A DNA stretch of 64,000 nt from Cronobacter universalis NCTC 9529 (lineage in GTDB: Bacteria > Pseudomonadota > Gammaproteobacteria > Enterobacterales > Enterobacteriaceae): NCBI RefSeq assembly GCF_001277175.1, contig NZ_CP012257.1, positions 3,162,001 through 3,226,000 of the forward strand. The letters run 5' to 3'. The notes under the pieces are model-generated. The model was not told the origin of the DNA. It ran no database searches and saw nothing but the letters and a program-made list of their open reading frames with translations. This document shows, one piece after another, positions 19,207-28,087 of this stretch. The translations under genes were made by a program, and so were the position numbers. Numbering within the stretch: position 1 is the first letter of the stretch; each line of letters begins with the position of its first letter.

Positions 19207-19530
19207 TCAGACGTTAAAGCTTTCGCCGCAGCCGCACTCATCTTTAACGTTCGGGTTGGTGAATTTAAACCCTTCATTCAGGCCTTCTTTCACGAAGTCC
19301 AGCTGAGTGCCATTAAGGAATTGCAGGCTTTTACCATCGACCACCACCTTCACGCCCTTGTCTTCGAACACCGTATCTTCTGGCTGCGGCGCGTCAACAA
19401 ATTCCAGCACATAGGCCATGCCGGAACAGCCGGACGTACGCACGCCAAGACGCAGGCCAAAACCTTTACCGCGGTTGGCCAGGAAAGCGTTGACGCGCGC
19501 GGCGGCGGTGTCGCTAAGGGTAATCGACAT
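19207..19530 (-). CDS. iscA: A-type Fe-S carrier IscA
   Basis: A 107-residue carrier that passes Fe-S clusters to client proteins. The three ligand cysteines are present: Cys35 in [10 protein letters not shown] and Cys99/Cys101 in DECGCGESF. It sits between iscU and hscB with short gaps. Confidence 0.97.
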   Translation of the reverse strand: MSITLSDTAAARVNAFLANRGKGFGLRLGVRTSGCSGMAYVLEFVDAPQPEDTVFEDKGVKVVVDGKSLQFLNGTQLDFVKEGLNEGFKFTNPNVKDECGCGESFNV

Positions 19531-19554
19531 ACTACAACCTCAACTCATCAATGA

Positions 19555-19941
19555 TTATTTTGCTTCACGTTTGCTTTTATAGTCCGCAATAGCGGCTTTG
19601 ATAGCGTCTTCCGCCAGGATAGAGCAGTGAATTTTTACCGGCGGCAGTTCGAGTTCGTCTGCGATATCGGTATTTTTAATTGCCTGCGCTTCGTCCAGGG
19701 ATTTGCCTTTGACCCACTCGGTGACCAGCGAGCTGGACGCGATAGCGGAGCCGCAACCGTAGGTTTTGAAACGTGCGTCTTCAATGATACCTTCATTGTT
19801 GACTTTAATCTGCAACTTCATCACGTCGCCGCACGCCGGCGCGCCGACCATGCCGCTGCCGACGTTGTCGTCGTTGTTGTCAAAAGAGCCGACGTTGCGC
19901 GGGTTTTCGTAATGATCGATGACTTTTTCGCTGTATGCCAT
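19555..19941 (-). CDS. iscU: Fe-S scaffold protein IscU
   Basis: The 128-residue scaffold on which IscS sulfur and iron are assembled. Cluster cysteines are at 37 (GAPACGDV), 63 (TYGCGSA) and 106 (KIHCSIL), and the HscA recognition motif LPPVK directly precedes the last one. It lies 28 bases after iscS. Confidence 0.98.
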   Translation of the reverse strand: MAYSEKVIDHYENPRNVGSFDNNDDNVGSGMVGAPACGDVMKLQIKVNNEGIIEDARFKTYGCGSAIASSSLVTEWVKGKSLDEAQAIKNTDIADELELPPVKIHCSILAEDAIKAAIADYKSKREAK

Positions 19942-19969
19942 GTGTTATTTCTCCTGAATCCGATACCGA

Positions 19970-21184
19970 TTAATGATGAGCCCATTCGATGGTGGTTAAA
20001 TCCACGCCCTGCTTAAACATCTCCCACAGCGGAGAGAGGTCGCGCAGGCGGCCGATGGATTTGCGTACCAGTTCGATGGTGTAGTCGATCTCTTCTTCAG
20101 TCGTGAAACGGCCCAGAGAGAAACGGATAGAGCTGTGCGCCAGCTCGTCATTCATACCCAGCGCGCGCAGCACGTAAGACGGCTCGAGGCTCGCGGAGGT
20201 ACAGGCGGAACCAGAGGATACCGCAAGGTCTTTCAGCGCCATGATCAGCGACTCGCCTTCCACGTAGTTAAAGCTCACGTTCAGGATGGTCGGAACGCCC
20301 TGCTCCAGGTCGCCGTTCAGGTAAACTTCTTCGATGTCTTTAATGCCGTTCCACAGACGGTTACGCAGACCGCGCAGACGTTCCATTTCGCTCGCCATCT
20401 CTTCTTTCGCGATACGATAGGCTTCGCCCATGCCGACTATCTGGTGAACCGGCAGCGTACCGGAACGCATGCCGCGCTCGTGACCACCGCCGTGCATCTG
20501 CGCTTCGATACGGATACGCGGTTTACGACGCACGTAGAGCGCGCCGATGCCTTTCGGGCCATAGATTTTGTGGCCGGTGAAGGACATCAGGTCCACTTTC
20601 AGCTGGGTCAGGTCGATAGGCAGTTTGCCCACGCTCTGGGTGGCGTCAACGTGATAGATGATGCCGCGCGCGCGGCACATTTCGCCGATGGTCGCGATAT
20701 CCTGCACCACGCCGATTTCGTTGTTAACGTGCATGATGGAAACCAGGATGGTGTCGTCACGCATCGCGGCTTCGAGTTCTTTAAGATCGATAATCCCGTT
20801 GCTCTGCGGGGCGAGGTAAGTCACCTCAAAGCCTTCGCGCTCCAGCTGACGGCAGGTGTCCAGCACCGCTTTATGCTCGGTTTTGCTGGTGATGATGTGC
20901 TTGCCTTTTTTCTGGTAGAAATTGGCCGCACCTTTGATAGCGAGGTTATCGGATTCGGTCGCGCCAGAGGTAAAGACGATTTCGCGCGGGTCGGCGCCAA
21001 TCAGATCGGCCACCTGGTTACGGGCGATATCCACTGCCTCTTCCGCCTGCCAGCCGAAACGGTGGGAGCGGGAGGCCGGGTTACCGAAGGTTCCGTCCAT
21101 CGTTAAAAACTGCATCATTTTCTCGGCGACGCGCGGGTCCACCGGCGTGGTCGCGGAGTAATCGAGGTAAATCGGTAATTTCAT
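19970..21184 (-). CDS. iscS: Cysteine desulfurase IscS
   Basis: PLP enzyme of 404 residues that takes sulfur from cysteine as a persulfide and hands it to IscU, TusA, ThiI and others. The PLP lysine is in [12 protein letters not shown] (about Lys206) and the persulfide cysteine is Cys328 in [13 protein letters not shown]. It lies 116 bases after iscR, separated by a structured leader, which allows iscSUA to be controlled separately from iscR. Confidence 0.98.
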   Translation of the reverse strand: MKLPIYLDYSATTPVDPRVAEKMMQFLTMDGTFGNPASRSHRFGWQAEEAVDIARNQVADLIGADPREIVFTSGATESDNLAIKGAANFYQKKGKHIITSKTEHKAVLDTCRQLEREGFEVTYLAPQSNGIIDLKELEAAMRDDTILVSIMHVNNEIGVVQDIATIGEMCRARGIIYHVDATQSVGKLPIDLTQLKVDLMSFTGHKIYGPKGIGALYVRRKPRIRIEAQMHGGGHERGMRSGTLPVHQIVGMGEAYRIAKEEMASEMERLRGLRNRLWNGIKDIEEVYLNGDLEQGVPTILNVSFNYVEGESLIMALKDLAVSSGSACTSASLEPSYVLRALGMNDELAHSSIRFSLGRFTTEEEIDYTIELVRKSIGRLRDLSPLWEMFKQGVDLTTIEWAHH

Positions 21185-21300
21185 TGCTCTTAAGCTCCGT
21201 ACATCTCAAAGCGGTGAATCAGGCAGCCGGCTGGATGTACGCCGCAGTCTACAGGATGCCGGAGCACCCTGGCCTGATTCGGGAAAAGCGTATTATTTTT
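21185..21300 (-). promoter_or_regulatory. Structured iscR-iscS intergenic mRNA leader
   Basis: Two nested pairings are visible. GAATCAGGC at 21216-21224 is fully complementary to GCCTGATTC at 21272-21280. GTACATC at 21199-21205 pairs with GATGTAC at 21234-21240 and encloses the palindrome CAGCCGGCTG (21224-21233). In E. coli the sRNA RyhB pairs near the iscS ribosome site and causes loss of iscSUA mRNA while the structured iscR part survives. This region probably serves the same role. The two folds share bases, so they may compete. Confidence 0.6.
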
Positions 21301-21789
21301 TTAAGCGCGCAGTTTGACGTCGATAGCGTCCTGAGCGCGGGTCGGGCGATGGGCTTCATTATGCTGACGGTCAGAGACATCCAGCACTTCCTGGTTGTTC
21401 ACCAGTTCACCTAAGGTAATGTTGTTCAGAAAACCGGTCAGGCGGTCGCTCAGATCGCGCCACAGCGCGTGGGTCAGGCATTTATCGCCGCCCTGGCAGC
21501 CGCCTTTGCCCTGACAACGGGTCGCATCGACAGACTCATCAACGGCGCTGATGACTTCACCGACCGCAATCTGGCCCGCGTCTTTACCCAGCAGATAGCC
21601 GCCGCCCGGACCACGTACGCTGGACACCAGGCCATTTTTACGCAGGCGAGAGAACAGCTGCTCCAGATAAGAAAGGGAGATACCCTGACGTTCAGAAATA
21701 TCTGCCAACGGTACCGGACCGGATTCGGAGTTGAGCGCAACGTCCAGCATTGCGGTCACGGCATAGCGCCCTTTAGATGTCAGTCTCAT
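21301..21789 (-). CDS. iscR: Fe-S cluster regulator IscR
   Basis: Rrf2-family transcription factor of 162 residues that binds a [2Fe-2S] cluster and represses the isc operon when loaded. The N-terminal winged helix covers about residues 1-60. The cluster ligands are Cys92, Cys98 and Cys104 ([14 protein letters not shown]), with His107 three residues later. It is the first gene of the isc operon, with two IscR operators upstream. Confidence 0.97.
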   Translation of the reverse strand: MRLTSKGRYAVTAMLDVALNSESGPVPLADISERQGISLSYLEQLFSRLRKNGLVSSVRGPGGGYLLGKDAGQIAVGEVISAVDESVDATRCQGKGGCQGGDKCLTHALWRDLSDRLTGFLNNITLGELVNNQEVLDVSDRQHNEAHRPTRAQDAIDVKLRA

Positions 21790-21871
21790 GTCTTACTTAA
21801 CCTCAAGCTCGCCCCTCGACGCGGGGGTTTTTATGAAAATGGGGGTATTGCATAGCAGGCGCAAGTCTGAC

Positions 21872-21921
21872 ATTCCCGAGTAAAATGGTCAACTATTTAC
21901 CCGAGTATTTTACTCAAGTAT
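21872..21921 (-). promoter_or_regulatory. Two type-1 IscR operators in the iscR promoter
   Basis: Two adjacent 25-bp boxes, 21872-21896 and 21897-21921, share the pattern ATA(G/C)TTGA(C/G)...TTTTACTCGGG / ..AATACTCGGG on the minus strand, matching the type-1 IscR consensus. They lie about 80-130 bases before the iscR ATG. The TTGACC inside the proximal box is a good -35 candidate. The distal box abuts the trmJ stop codon. Confidence 0.85.
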
Positions 21922-22658
21922 TACGGCTTCTCATTACGGCTGCTTTCTATCGACGCCAGCATGCCGCGCAGGATGTTAAGCTCCTGACTTTCCGGGCGCG
22001 CGCGGGTAAAAAGACGGCGTAATTTGTTCATCACCTGGCCCGGATGATTCGGGCGAATGAAGCCGGTCGAGAGCAAAACTTGCTCAAGATGACCGTAAAA
22101 ACGCTCCAGATCGTCCACCAGCGGATAGGGGGTTTCTTCTTCGGCATGGGCAGGCGTCTGGGCGTCCTGCGTAGCGAGCCACGCCATGCGAACTTCATAG
22201 GCGATGACCTGTACCGCCATCGCGAGGTTCAGCGAGCTGTACTCCGGGTTGGCTGCGATAGCGACGTGATAATGGCACTTTTGCAGTTCGTCGTTGGTCA
22301 GCCCCACGCGCTCGCGGCCAAACACAATCGCCACCGGCGCGTGCGCCGCTTCAGAGACGCTTTTCAGACCGCATTCGCGCGGGTCGAGCATCGGCCAGGG
22401 CAGCGTGCGCGAACGCGCGCTGGTGCCCACCACCAGGCTGCACCCCGCCAGCGCTTCATCCAGCGTATCGACGATGCTGGCGTTGCCGATCACATCGCTG
22501 GCGCCTGCGGCGAGCGCGATAGCCTGGGAGTCCGGTTTCACCAACGGATTCACCAGCCACAGGTTGGTGAGGCCCATGGTTTTCATGGCGCGGGCAACAG
22601 AACCCATGTTGCCGGTGTGTGAGGTTTCAACCAGCACGATACGAATGTTTTGCAGCAT
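21921..22658 (-). CDS. trmJ: tRNA (cytidine/uridine-2'-O-)-methyltransferase TrmJ
   Basis: SPOUT-class enzyme that 2'-O-methylates position 32 of tRNAs, 245 residues. The SPOUT knot motifs are present: [20 protein letters not shown] at the N-terminus, [15 protein letters not shown] and the C-terminal knot [19 protein letters not shown]. It lies directly upstream of iscR on the same strand, as in E. coli, and divergent from suhB. Confidence 0.95.
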   Translation of the reverse strand: MLQNIRIVLVETSHTGNMGSVARAMKTMGLTNLWLVNPLVKPDSQAIALAAGASDVIGNASIVDTLDEALAGCSLVVGTSARSRTLPWPMLDPRECGLKSVSEAAHAPVAIVFGRERVGLTNDELQKCHYHVAIAANPEYSSLNLAMAVQVIAYEVRMAWLATQDAQTPAHAEEETPYPLVDDLERFYGHLEQVLLSTGFIRPNHPGQVMNKLRRLFTRARPESQELNILRGMLASIESSRNEKP

Positions 22659-22706
22659 AGCGACTCAGTATCCGAAAAGAATATCAGCGCATCTTATCAT
22701 AAACCT

Positions 22707-22735
22707 GAGACATATTCCGAACCCTCTGCTATAAT
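22707..22735 (+). promoter_or_regulatory. suhB promoter
   Basis: A perfect -10 box TATAAT at 22730-22735 is preceded by GAGACA at 22707-22712 (4 of 6 against TTGACA) with a 17-bp spacer, about 45 bases before the suhB ATG. Confidence 0.7.
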
Positions 22736-22779
22736 CCGCGCCGTTTTCCCGTTCTTTAACATCCAGTGAGAGAAACCTG

Positions 22780-23583
22780 ATGCATCCGATGCTCAACATC
22801 GCCGTGCGTGCTGCGCGCAAGGCCGGAAATTTTATCGCCAAAAACTACGAAACCCCGGACGCCGTAGAGACCAGCCAGAAAGGCAGCAACGACTTTGTGA
22901 CGAACGTGGATAAAGGCGCAGAGCGCATTATTATCGACACCATTCGCCAGTCTTACCCGCAACACACCATCATCACCGAAGAAAGCGGTGAACACGCAGG
23001 CACCGAGCAGGATATTCAATGGGTTATCGATCCGCTGGATGGCACCACCAACTTCGTTAAACGTCTCCCGCATTTCGCCGTTTCTATCGCTGTACGCATT
23101 AAAGGCCGCGCGGAAGTCGCCGTGGTTTACGATCCGATGCGTAACGAACTCTTCACCGCCGTTCGCGGCCAGGGCGCGCAGCTTAACGGCTACCGTCTGC
23201 GCGGCAGCACCGCTCGCGATCTGGACGGCACCATTCTGGCGACCGGCTTCCCGTTCAAAGCCAAACAGCACGCCACGCCGTACATGAATATCGTGACCAA
23301 ACTGTTTACCCAGTGCGCCGATTTCCGCCGTACCGGTTCCGCCGCGCTGGATCTGTCCTATGTGGCAGCAGGCCGCGTGGATGGTTACTTTGAAATCGGC
23401 CTGAAGCCGTGGGATTTCGCCGCAGGCGAGCTGCTGGTGCGTGAAGCCGGCGGTCTGGTATGCGATTTCATGGGTGGTCATAACTACCTGACGACGGGCA
23501 ACATCGTGGCCGGCAACCCGCGCGTCGTGAAAGCGATGCTTGGCAATATGCGCGATGAGCTGAGCGAAGCGCTGAAGCGTTAA
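22780..23583 (+). CDS. suhB: Inositol-1-monophosphatase / transcription antitermination factor SuhB
   Basis: A 267-residue Mg-dependent phosphatase of the inositol monophosphatase fold. In E. coli it also joins the Nus complex that promotes ribosomal RNA transcription. Metal-binding motifs are ITEESGEH (about residues 64-71) and WVIDPLDGTTNF (about 83-94), and GLKPWDFAAGELLVREAGG lies near the C-terminus. It is monocistronic, with its own promoter and terminator. Confidence 0.96.
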   Translation: MHPMLNIAVRAARKAGNFIAKNYETPDAVETSQKGSNDFVTNVDKGAERIIIDTIRQSYPQHTIITEESGEHAGTEQDIQWVIDPLDGTTNFVKRLPHFAVSIAVRIKGRAEVAVVYDPMRNELFTAVRGQGAQLNGYRLRGSTARDLDGTILATGFPFKAKQHATPYMNIVTKLFTQCADFRRTGSAALDLSYVAAGRVDGYFEIGLKPWDFAAGELLVREAGGLVCDFMGGHNYLTTGNIVAGNPRVVKAMLGNMRDELSEALKR

Positions 23584-23601
23584 TCGCTTCCAGGCAAGAA
23601 A

Positions 23602-23635
23602 AAGGCAGGTACGCGAGAGCGGCCTGCCTTTTTTG
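23602..23635 (+). terminator. Rho-independent terminator of suhB
   Basis: AAGGCAGG pairs with CCTGCCTT around an 11-base to 13-base loop and is followed by a T run, 20 bases after the suhB stop. Confidence 0.9.
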
Positions 23636-23670
23636 TTGGTTTTTCTATGGCGCGTGGGGGTTTGTGAGCT

Positions 23671-23700
23671 GGTGGGTGCGCTGCGCTTACCCACCCTACA
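23671..23700. repeat. REP-like palindrome, copy 1 of the suhB cluster
   Basis: GGTGGGTGCG-CTGCGCTTACCCACC-CTACA; identical over its length to the copy 51 bases further on. Stem arms are GGTGGGT and ACCCACC. Confidence 0.8.
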
Positions 23701-23721
23701 TGCACCGATCCCAATTGGCCT

Positions 23722-23751
23722 GGTGGGTGCGCTGCGCTTACCCACCCTACA
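23722..23751. repeat. REP-like palindrome, copy 2 of the suhB cluster
   Basis: Same sequence and orientation as the copy starting at 23671. Confidence 0.8.
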
Positions 23752-23767
23752 TAACCCCCGCCATCTC

Positions 23768-23797
23768 GTAGGGCGGGTAAGCGAATGCGCACCCGCC
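23768..23797. repeat. REP-like palindrome, copy 3, inverted
   Basis: GTAGGGCGGGTAAGCG-AATGCGCACCCGCC is the reverse orientation of the family with compensating base changes (GGCGGGT with ACCCGCC), so pairing is kept. It ends ten bases before the stop of the NicO transporter. Confidence 0.75.
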
Positions 23798-23806
23798 GCG
23801 CCGCGT

Positions 23807-24784
23807 TTAAAACGGCCGTAACCCCTGCGCGACGGGCGCTGCGCCGGACCACATCACCAGCGCGGCGACGACCAACACCGCGCCGCCTGCAAGCGCCAGC
23901 GTCGCTCCGCCCGTCCGCCGCCACAGCGGCGGGGTTTTCTGCCCGCCGAGCCGCGCCGCCAGATGCCGGAAGCTGTGCACAAACAGCGCGATGGCTGAGA
24001 TGGTCAGCGATGTCCCGACCGCCATCGCCAGCGCTGACGCCACTCCCCAGCCAAACACCCCAATCACTTTACTGAACAACAGCACCATCAGCGCGCCGGA
24101 ACATGGCCGCATCCCCATGGAGAGCACCACCATCAGCCTGGCGCGCCAGTCCTCGCCGCGCTCAAGCTGCGCCTGCGAGGGCACATGCTGATGCCCGCAG
24201 CCGCAGGCGTCGCTGTGGGTATGGTGTGGCGTAAACGCGGTGAAGACCGGGCGTCGCGCCAGCCCGCGCAGCGTTTTCACGGCGCGCCAGCAGAGCAGCA
24301 GCCCCAGCGCGCCCACCAGCAGATAGCTGCCCTTTTCCAGCCAGTAGCCGCTCAGGTGCAATTGCCGCGCAGGCAGCGCCAGTACCGTCAGCACCAGCGT
24401 CACCAGCGCAATCGCCACCAGCCCCTGCAGCAATGACGACGCGAACGTCAGTTTCAGGCTGGTTTTCAGGCGCGACGGATGGGTGGCAAGCCAGGTCGCG
24501 ATAACCACTTTGCCGTGGCCCGGCCCCAGCGCGTGCAGCACGCCATAAATAAAGCTGAACAGCAACAGAGAGCCTCCCGCCCGCGCGGGGTTTTCCGCCA
24601 CCTGCTGAAGCAGCGCGCTCATCTCACGGTTAATGTCGCGCTGCCAGACGGTGCTTTTCATCAGTACCTGCGGCCACGCAAGCCACAGCCAGACGCCTGC
24701 GCCCAGCGCCAGCACAACAAACAGCGCCAGGGGCCAGAAGTGCAGCCAGCGGCGCGGCGCGAACGGAGTTGAAATTACTGACAT
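23807..24784 (-). CDS. NicO-family nickel/cobalt-type membrane transporter
   Basis: A 325-residue inner-membrane protein of the NicO/RcnA superfamily. It has an N-terminal membrane segment, then HALGPGHGKVVIATWLATHP, a His/Cys-rich cytoplasmic loop (HHTHSDACGCGHQH, about residues 190-203) suited to metal binding, and GMRPCSGALMVLLFSKVIG. About six to seven membrane segments are visible. The family includes nickel/cobalt exporters and uptake partners; direction and metal cannot be told from sequence. It overlaps the preceding DUF1007 gene by ten bases, so the two are translationally coupled. The pair takes the place of yfhR between suhB and csiE compared with E. coli. Confidence 0.82.
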   Translation of the reverse strand: MSVISTPFAPRRWLHFWPLALFVVLALGAGVWLWLAWPQVLMKSTVWQRDINREMSALLQQVAENPARAGGSLLLFSFIYGVLHALGPGHGKVVIATWLATHPSRLKTSLKLTFASSLLQGLVAIALVTLVLTVLALPARQLHLSGYWLEKGSYLLVGALGLLLCWRAVKTLRGLARRPVFTAFTPHHTHSDACGCGHQHVPSQAQLERGEDWRARLMVVLSMGMRPCSGALMVLLFSKVIGVFGWGVASALAMAVGTSLTISAIALFVHSFRHLAARLGGQKTPPLWRRTGGATLALAGGAVLVVAALVMWSGAAPVAQGLRPF

Positions 24785-25422
24785 TGCAACGTCACCTCCT
24801 GAGCGAATTGTTTGCCTAAATCCATATCTTCCGGCGGCGCATCGGATTTATCGAGCGACAGCGCGAAATCCTGCACGGCCGCATCCGGCCGCGGCGTTTT
24901 CACCGCCACCTTGCAGCGCTCGCGCAGTTCATCACTGAGCGTAACATCGCCCGGCGCGTCATAACTCATCGACACATAATAGGTGGGATCGAACGTGGCG
25001 AACGTATAGCGCGCGCCCGAGGCTTTTTGCGGATGCGCGAGCGGCAGCGTAAAGGTCAGCACCGCCTGATGCCCTTCGCGCGCCAGCCCATACGCCAGCG
25101 GCGTGGCGGCGAATTTCACCTTCTGCCCGTTATGCCAGAACTCAGTGAAATAGTGTTGCCCGATAACATTGGCCATCACTTCCGCCGCCAGCTTTTTCCA
25201 CACCGGCGAGCCGGGCGCGGCGTCGCCTGCGTCATACAACAGATCCGCTGAAGTGATTTCATCCATTTTCCAGCGCATTTTAAGCGCAGTTATCTGCCCC
25301 GCTTCGCTGACGATGTCGGTTTTCAACGAGATAAAGCTGTGCGGATGCGCCAGCGCCTGCCGCGCCGGAACCAGCGAAACTAAAGCCGCAGCGACTATTA
25401 ACCGGTAAAGACGAGCGCTCAT
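24775..25422 (-). CDS. DUF1007 periplasmic protein, partner of the NicO transporter
   Basis: A 215-residue exported protein. The start at 25422 gives a clean signal peptide (MSARLYRLIVAAALVSLVPA, cleavage near ARQALA-HPHS); an in-frame start 24 codons upstream would spoil it. The mature protein begins with HPHSF, typical of DUF1007, where histidines near the N-terminus may bind metal. DUF1007 genes are often found next to NicO transporters, which supports a metal-handling role, but no biochemical function is established. It is the first gene of the pair and is divergent from csiE. Confidence 0.8.
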   Translation of the reverse strand: MSARLYRLIVAAALVSLVPARQALAHPHSFISLKTDIVSEAGQITALKMRWKMDEITSADLLYDAGDAAPGSPVWKKLAAEVMANVIGQHYFTEFWHNGQKVKFAATPLAYGLAREGHQAVLTFTLPLAHPQKASGARYTFATFDPTYYVSMSYDAPGDVTLSDELRERCKVAVKTPRPDAAVQDFALSLDKSDAPPEDMDLGKQFAQEVTLQCQ

Positions 25423-25547
25423 TATTTTCCTCTGGCGAAAAATTCTGTGAGCCAGCCAGAATTCCGCGATCAAACTGGGCACCCTGAACGGCATTCAATA
25501 ATCCTTTAGCTATTCTTAGCAATACTCTCACTCACTGGACAAAACGG

Positions 25548-26828
25548 ATGATGACTCTGCTCTGCCCTCCACCATCTGTGCTTTCCAGTCCGCAGCGCCG
25601 CTGCCAGGTACTGTTAATGCTCTATCTGCCGGGGCAAACCATCACGCCGGAAATGCTAGGCCGGCTGAATGGCGTCGACGGCGCCATCGCCCGTCAGGAT
25701 ATTGCAGAAACCGGCGACGAAATTAAGCGGTATCACCGTTTGAGTATTATTACCCAGCAGGATGGCAGCTACCGGATTGAAGGCACGGCGTTAGACAGAC
25801 GTCTCTGCCTGCTGCACTGGCTGCGCCGGGCGCTGCGCCTGTGCCCGCAGTTTATCCAGCAGCATTTCACACCCGCGCTGAAAAGCGAACTGCGCCAGCA
25901 CGGCATCGCGACGGCGCTGTATGACGATACGAATTTACACGCGCTGGTCAACCTCTGCGCGCGCCGTCTGAACCGTCAGTTCGAAGCGCGCGACGTGCAG
26001 TTCCTGCGTCTCTACCTGCAATACTGCCTGGTGCAGCACCATTACGGTCAAACGCCGGAGTTTACCGAACCGCAACAGCTCTGGATGCGCGCCCGCGCCG
26101 AGTTTCTCGCCGCGCAGGAGATAGTCCGCCACTGGCAGCGGCGCGTCGCCCAGTCGCCGCATGTGAACGAACACTGCTTCCTGGCGCTGCTCTTTATGAT
26201 GCTGCGCACGCCCGATCCGCTGCGCGACGCGCACCCGGAAGATCACCGGCTGCGCCAGGCGGTGCTCGCGCTGATTGCCCGCTTTCGCGAACTCTCCGGC
26301 ATGGCGTTCAGCGATGAACAGGGGCTGGCGGATCAGCTCTATATCCATCTCTGCCAGGCGCTCGACCGCAGCCTGTTCGGCATCGGCATCGATAATGCGC
26401 TGCCGGAAGAAATTAACCGCCTTTATCCACGGCTGATGCGCACCACCCGCAAAGCGTTTGACCGCTTTGAAGAGGAGTACCGGGTGACGTTTTCTGATGA
26501 AGAAGTAGGGCTGGTGGCGGTGATATTCGGCGCGTGGTTAATGCAGGAGGCCGATCTGCATGAAAAACAGGTGCTGCTGCTGACGGGGAATGACGCGCAG
26601 CTCGAGGCGGAAATTGAGCAGCAGCTACGGGAACTCACCCTGCTGCCGCTGAACATCAAGCACCTGACGCTGCACACCTTTCAGCAGGAAGGCGCGCCGA
26701 AAGAGGTGGCGCTGATTGTGACGCCCTACACCACCTCGCTGCCGCTCTTCTCGCCGCCGCTCATTCACGCGACGCTGCCGCTCGGTGAACACCAGCAGCA
26801 GCGGATACGCGAAATTCTGGAAGCTTAA
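25548..26828 (+). CDS. csiE: Stationary phase inducible protein CsiE
   Basis: A 426-residue cytoplasmic protein related to PRD-containing antiterminators and activators. The N-terminal part (about 10-75) looks like a winged-helix (LMLYLPGQTITPEMLGRLNGV) and the middle holds PRD-like repeats (about 175-300, FEEEYRVTFSDEEVGLVAVIFGAW). In E. coli it is induced on carbon starvation through sigmaS and cAMP-CRP; its function is unknown. A second ATG follows immediately at 25551. Its stop overlaps that of the convergent hcaT by four bases. Confidence 0.88.
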   Translation: MMTLLCPPPSVLSSPQRRCQVLLMLYLPGQTITPEMLGRLNGVDGAIARQDIAETGDEIKRYHRLSIITQQDGSYRIEGTALDRRLCLLHWLRRALRLCPQFIQQHFTPALKSELRQHGIATALYDDTNLHALVNLCARRLNRQFEARDVQFLRLYLQYCLVQHHYGQTPEFTEPQQLWMRARAEFLAAQEIVRHWQRRVAQSPHVNEHCFLALLFMMLRTPDPLRDAHPEDHRLRQAVLALIARFRELSGMAFSDEQGLADQLYIHLCQALDRSLFGIGIDNALPEEINRLYPRLMRTTRKAFDRFEEEYRVTFSDEEVGLVAVIFGAWLMQEADLHEKQVLLLTGNDAQLEAEIEQQLRELTLLPLNIKHLTLHTFQQEGAPKEVALIVTPYTTSLPLFSPPLIHATLPLGEHQQQRIREILEA

Positions 26829-27964
26829 GCGCGCGCCGCCACGCGGGGGCGCAGAAAAAGCGCGGGCAGCGCGACCAGCGTCATCACCCAGAACACGCCA
26901 CCGGCGAGGTGCTGGTACAGAAAGCCTGCAAAGACGGTCATCACCGCAATCCCGCCTCCCATCGCGACGGCGGAGTAGACCGACTGTAGCCGGATGACTT
27001 CCGAGCCTTCGCGGGCGGCGATATAGCGCATCGCCGCCAGATGGCAGATGGAGAAGCTCCCGCAGTGCAGGATCTGCGCCACGATGAGCCACGGCAGCGC
27101 GGTCGTCCAGCCCATCAGCCCCCAGCGGATGATCCCCAGCACGCCGGAGAGCAGCAGCAGATCGCGCGCGCCAAACCGGCTGAACAGCCGTTTACTGAGC
27201 GCGAAGATGATAATTTCCGCCACCACGCCGAGCGACCACAGATACCCCACGACCGAGGCGGAATAGCCCTTGCTCTGCCAGTAAATGGCGCTGAAGCCGT
27301 AATAGGCGGCATGCGCGCCCTGCAGCAGGCTCACGCAGGCGAGAAAACGCCAGTTTTCAATCATTAACTTGCGCCATACCGGCCAGCCCGCCGCCTCGTT
27401 ATGACGCGCTTCGCCCTGCGGCATCACGGAGGGTTTCAGCAGCATCCCGATAAGCATTGAGGCCACGCCGAGCGACAGCAGCGCCAGAATGGCGCGGTAG
27501 TCATAAACACTCACCAGTTTGCCGGTGAGCGCCGAGCCAATCACAAACGCCAGCGATCCCCACAGCCGCACGCGCCCGTAATCCATTGCAATCTGACGCT
27601 GCCAGGTGGCGGCGAGCGCGTCGGTGAGCGGCACCAGCGGCGAGAAAAAGAGGTTAAAGCCCACCAGCACGACAAACAGCCAGGCGGTCTGATGCCCGAA
27701 CCAGAAGCCGAGCGCGAAAACGAGCGTCAGCAGCGCGAGCAGACGCAACGCAAACACTAAACGGGAAGGATCTTTGACGCGGGGCGCCAGCAGGAGGCTG
27801 CCCAGAAAGCGCGCGATCAGGCCGGAGCCGAGCAGCAGGCCGATGGTTTCCGGCGCGACGCCGACGCCTGCGAGCCAGACGCTCCAGAACGGCAGGAAAA
27901 TACCGTAGCTGAAAAAATAGGTGAAATAGCTGAGCGCCAGCCAGCGCGTGGATTGCAACACCAT
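26825..27964 (-). CDS. hcaT: Major facilitator superfamily transporter HcaT
   Basis: A 379-residue, 12-segment MFS permease of the nucleoside/H+ symporter-like branch, annotated in E. coli as a putative 3-phenylpropionate transporter. The start at 27964 (MVLQSTRWLALSYF) matches the family; a longer frame upstream is non-conserved. Recognisable pieces are FFSYGIFLPFWSVWLAG at the N-terminus and GLMGWTTALPWLIVAQILH in the C-terminal half. In E. coli it is followed by hcaR and the hca dioxygenase genes; here these are missing, so its substrate in this organism is open. Confidence 0.87.
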   Translation of the reverse strand: MVLQSTRWLALSYFTYFFSYGIFLPFWSVWLAGVGVAPETIGLLLGSGLIARFLGSLLLAPRVKDPSRLVFALRLLALLTLVFALGFWFGHQTAWLFVVLVGFNLFFSPLVPLTDALAATWQRQIAMDYGRVRLWGSLAFVIGSALTGKLVSVYDYRAILALLSLGVASMLIGMLLKPSVMPQGEARHNEAAGWPVWRKLMIENWRFLACVSLLQGAHAAYYGFSAIYWQSKGYSASVVGYLWSLGVVAEIIIFALSKRLFSRFGARDLLLLSGVLGIIRWGLMGWTTALPWLIVAQILHCGSFSICHLAAMRYIAAREGSEVIRLQSVYSAVAMGGGIAVMTVFAGFLYQHLAGGVFWVMTLVALPALFLRPRVAARA

Positions 27965-28087
27965 GAGTCCCTCCCCTTTAGGAGGCGTTAGTCTGGCGGG
28001 AAAGCGCAGGGGTTGCAAGCGGTGCATAACACGTTCATAACAATTCGCTTTTACTGCGTAATGGGGCCGCCGCAGCGGCCTGTCCTG

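Noticed and set aside
22756..23745. 329-codon minus-strand frame opposite suhB including repeat sequence
   Set aside because: Its N-terminal repeats (GKRSAPT) are translations of the palindromic intergenic repeats, not protein repeats.
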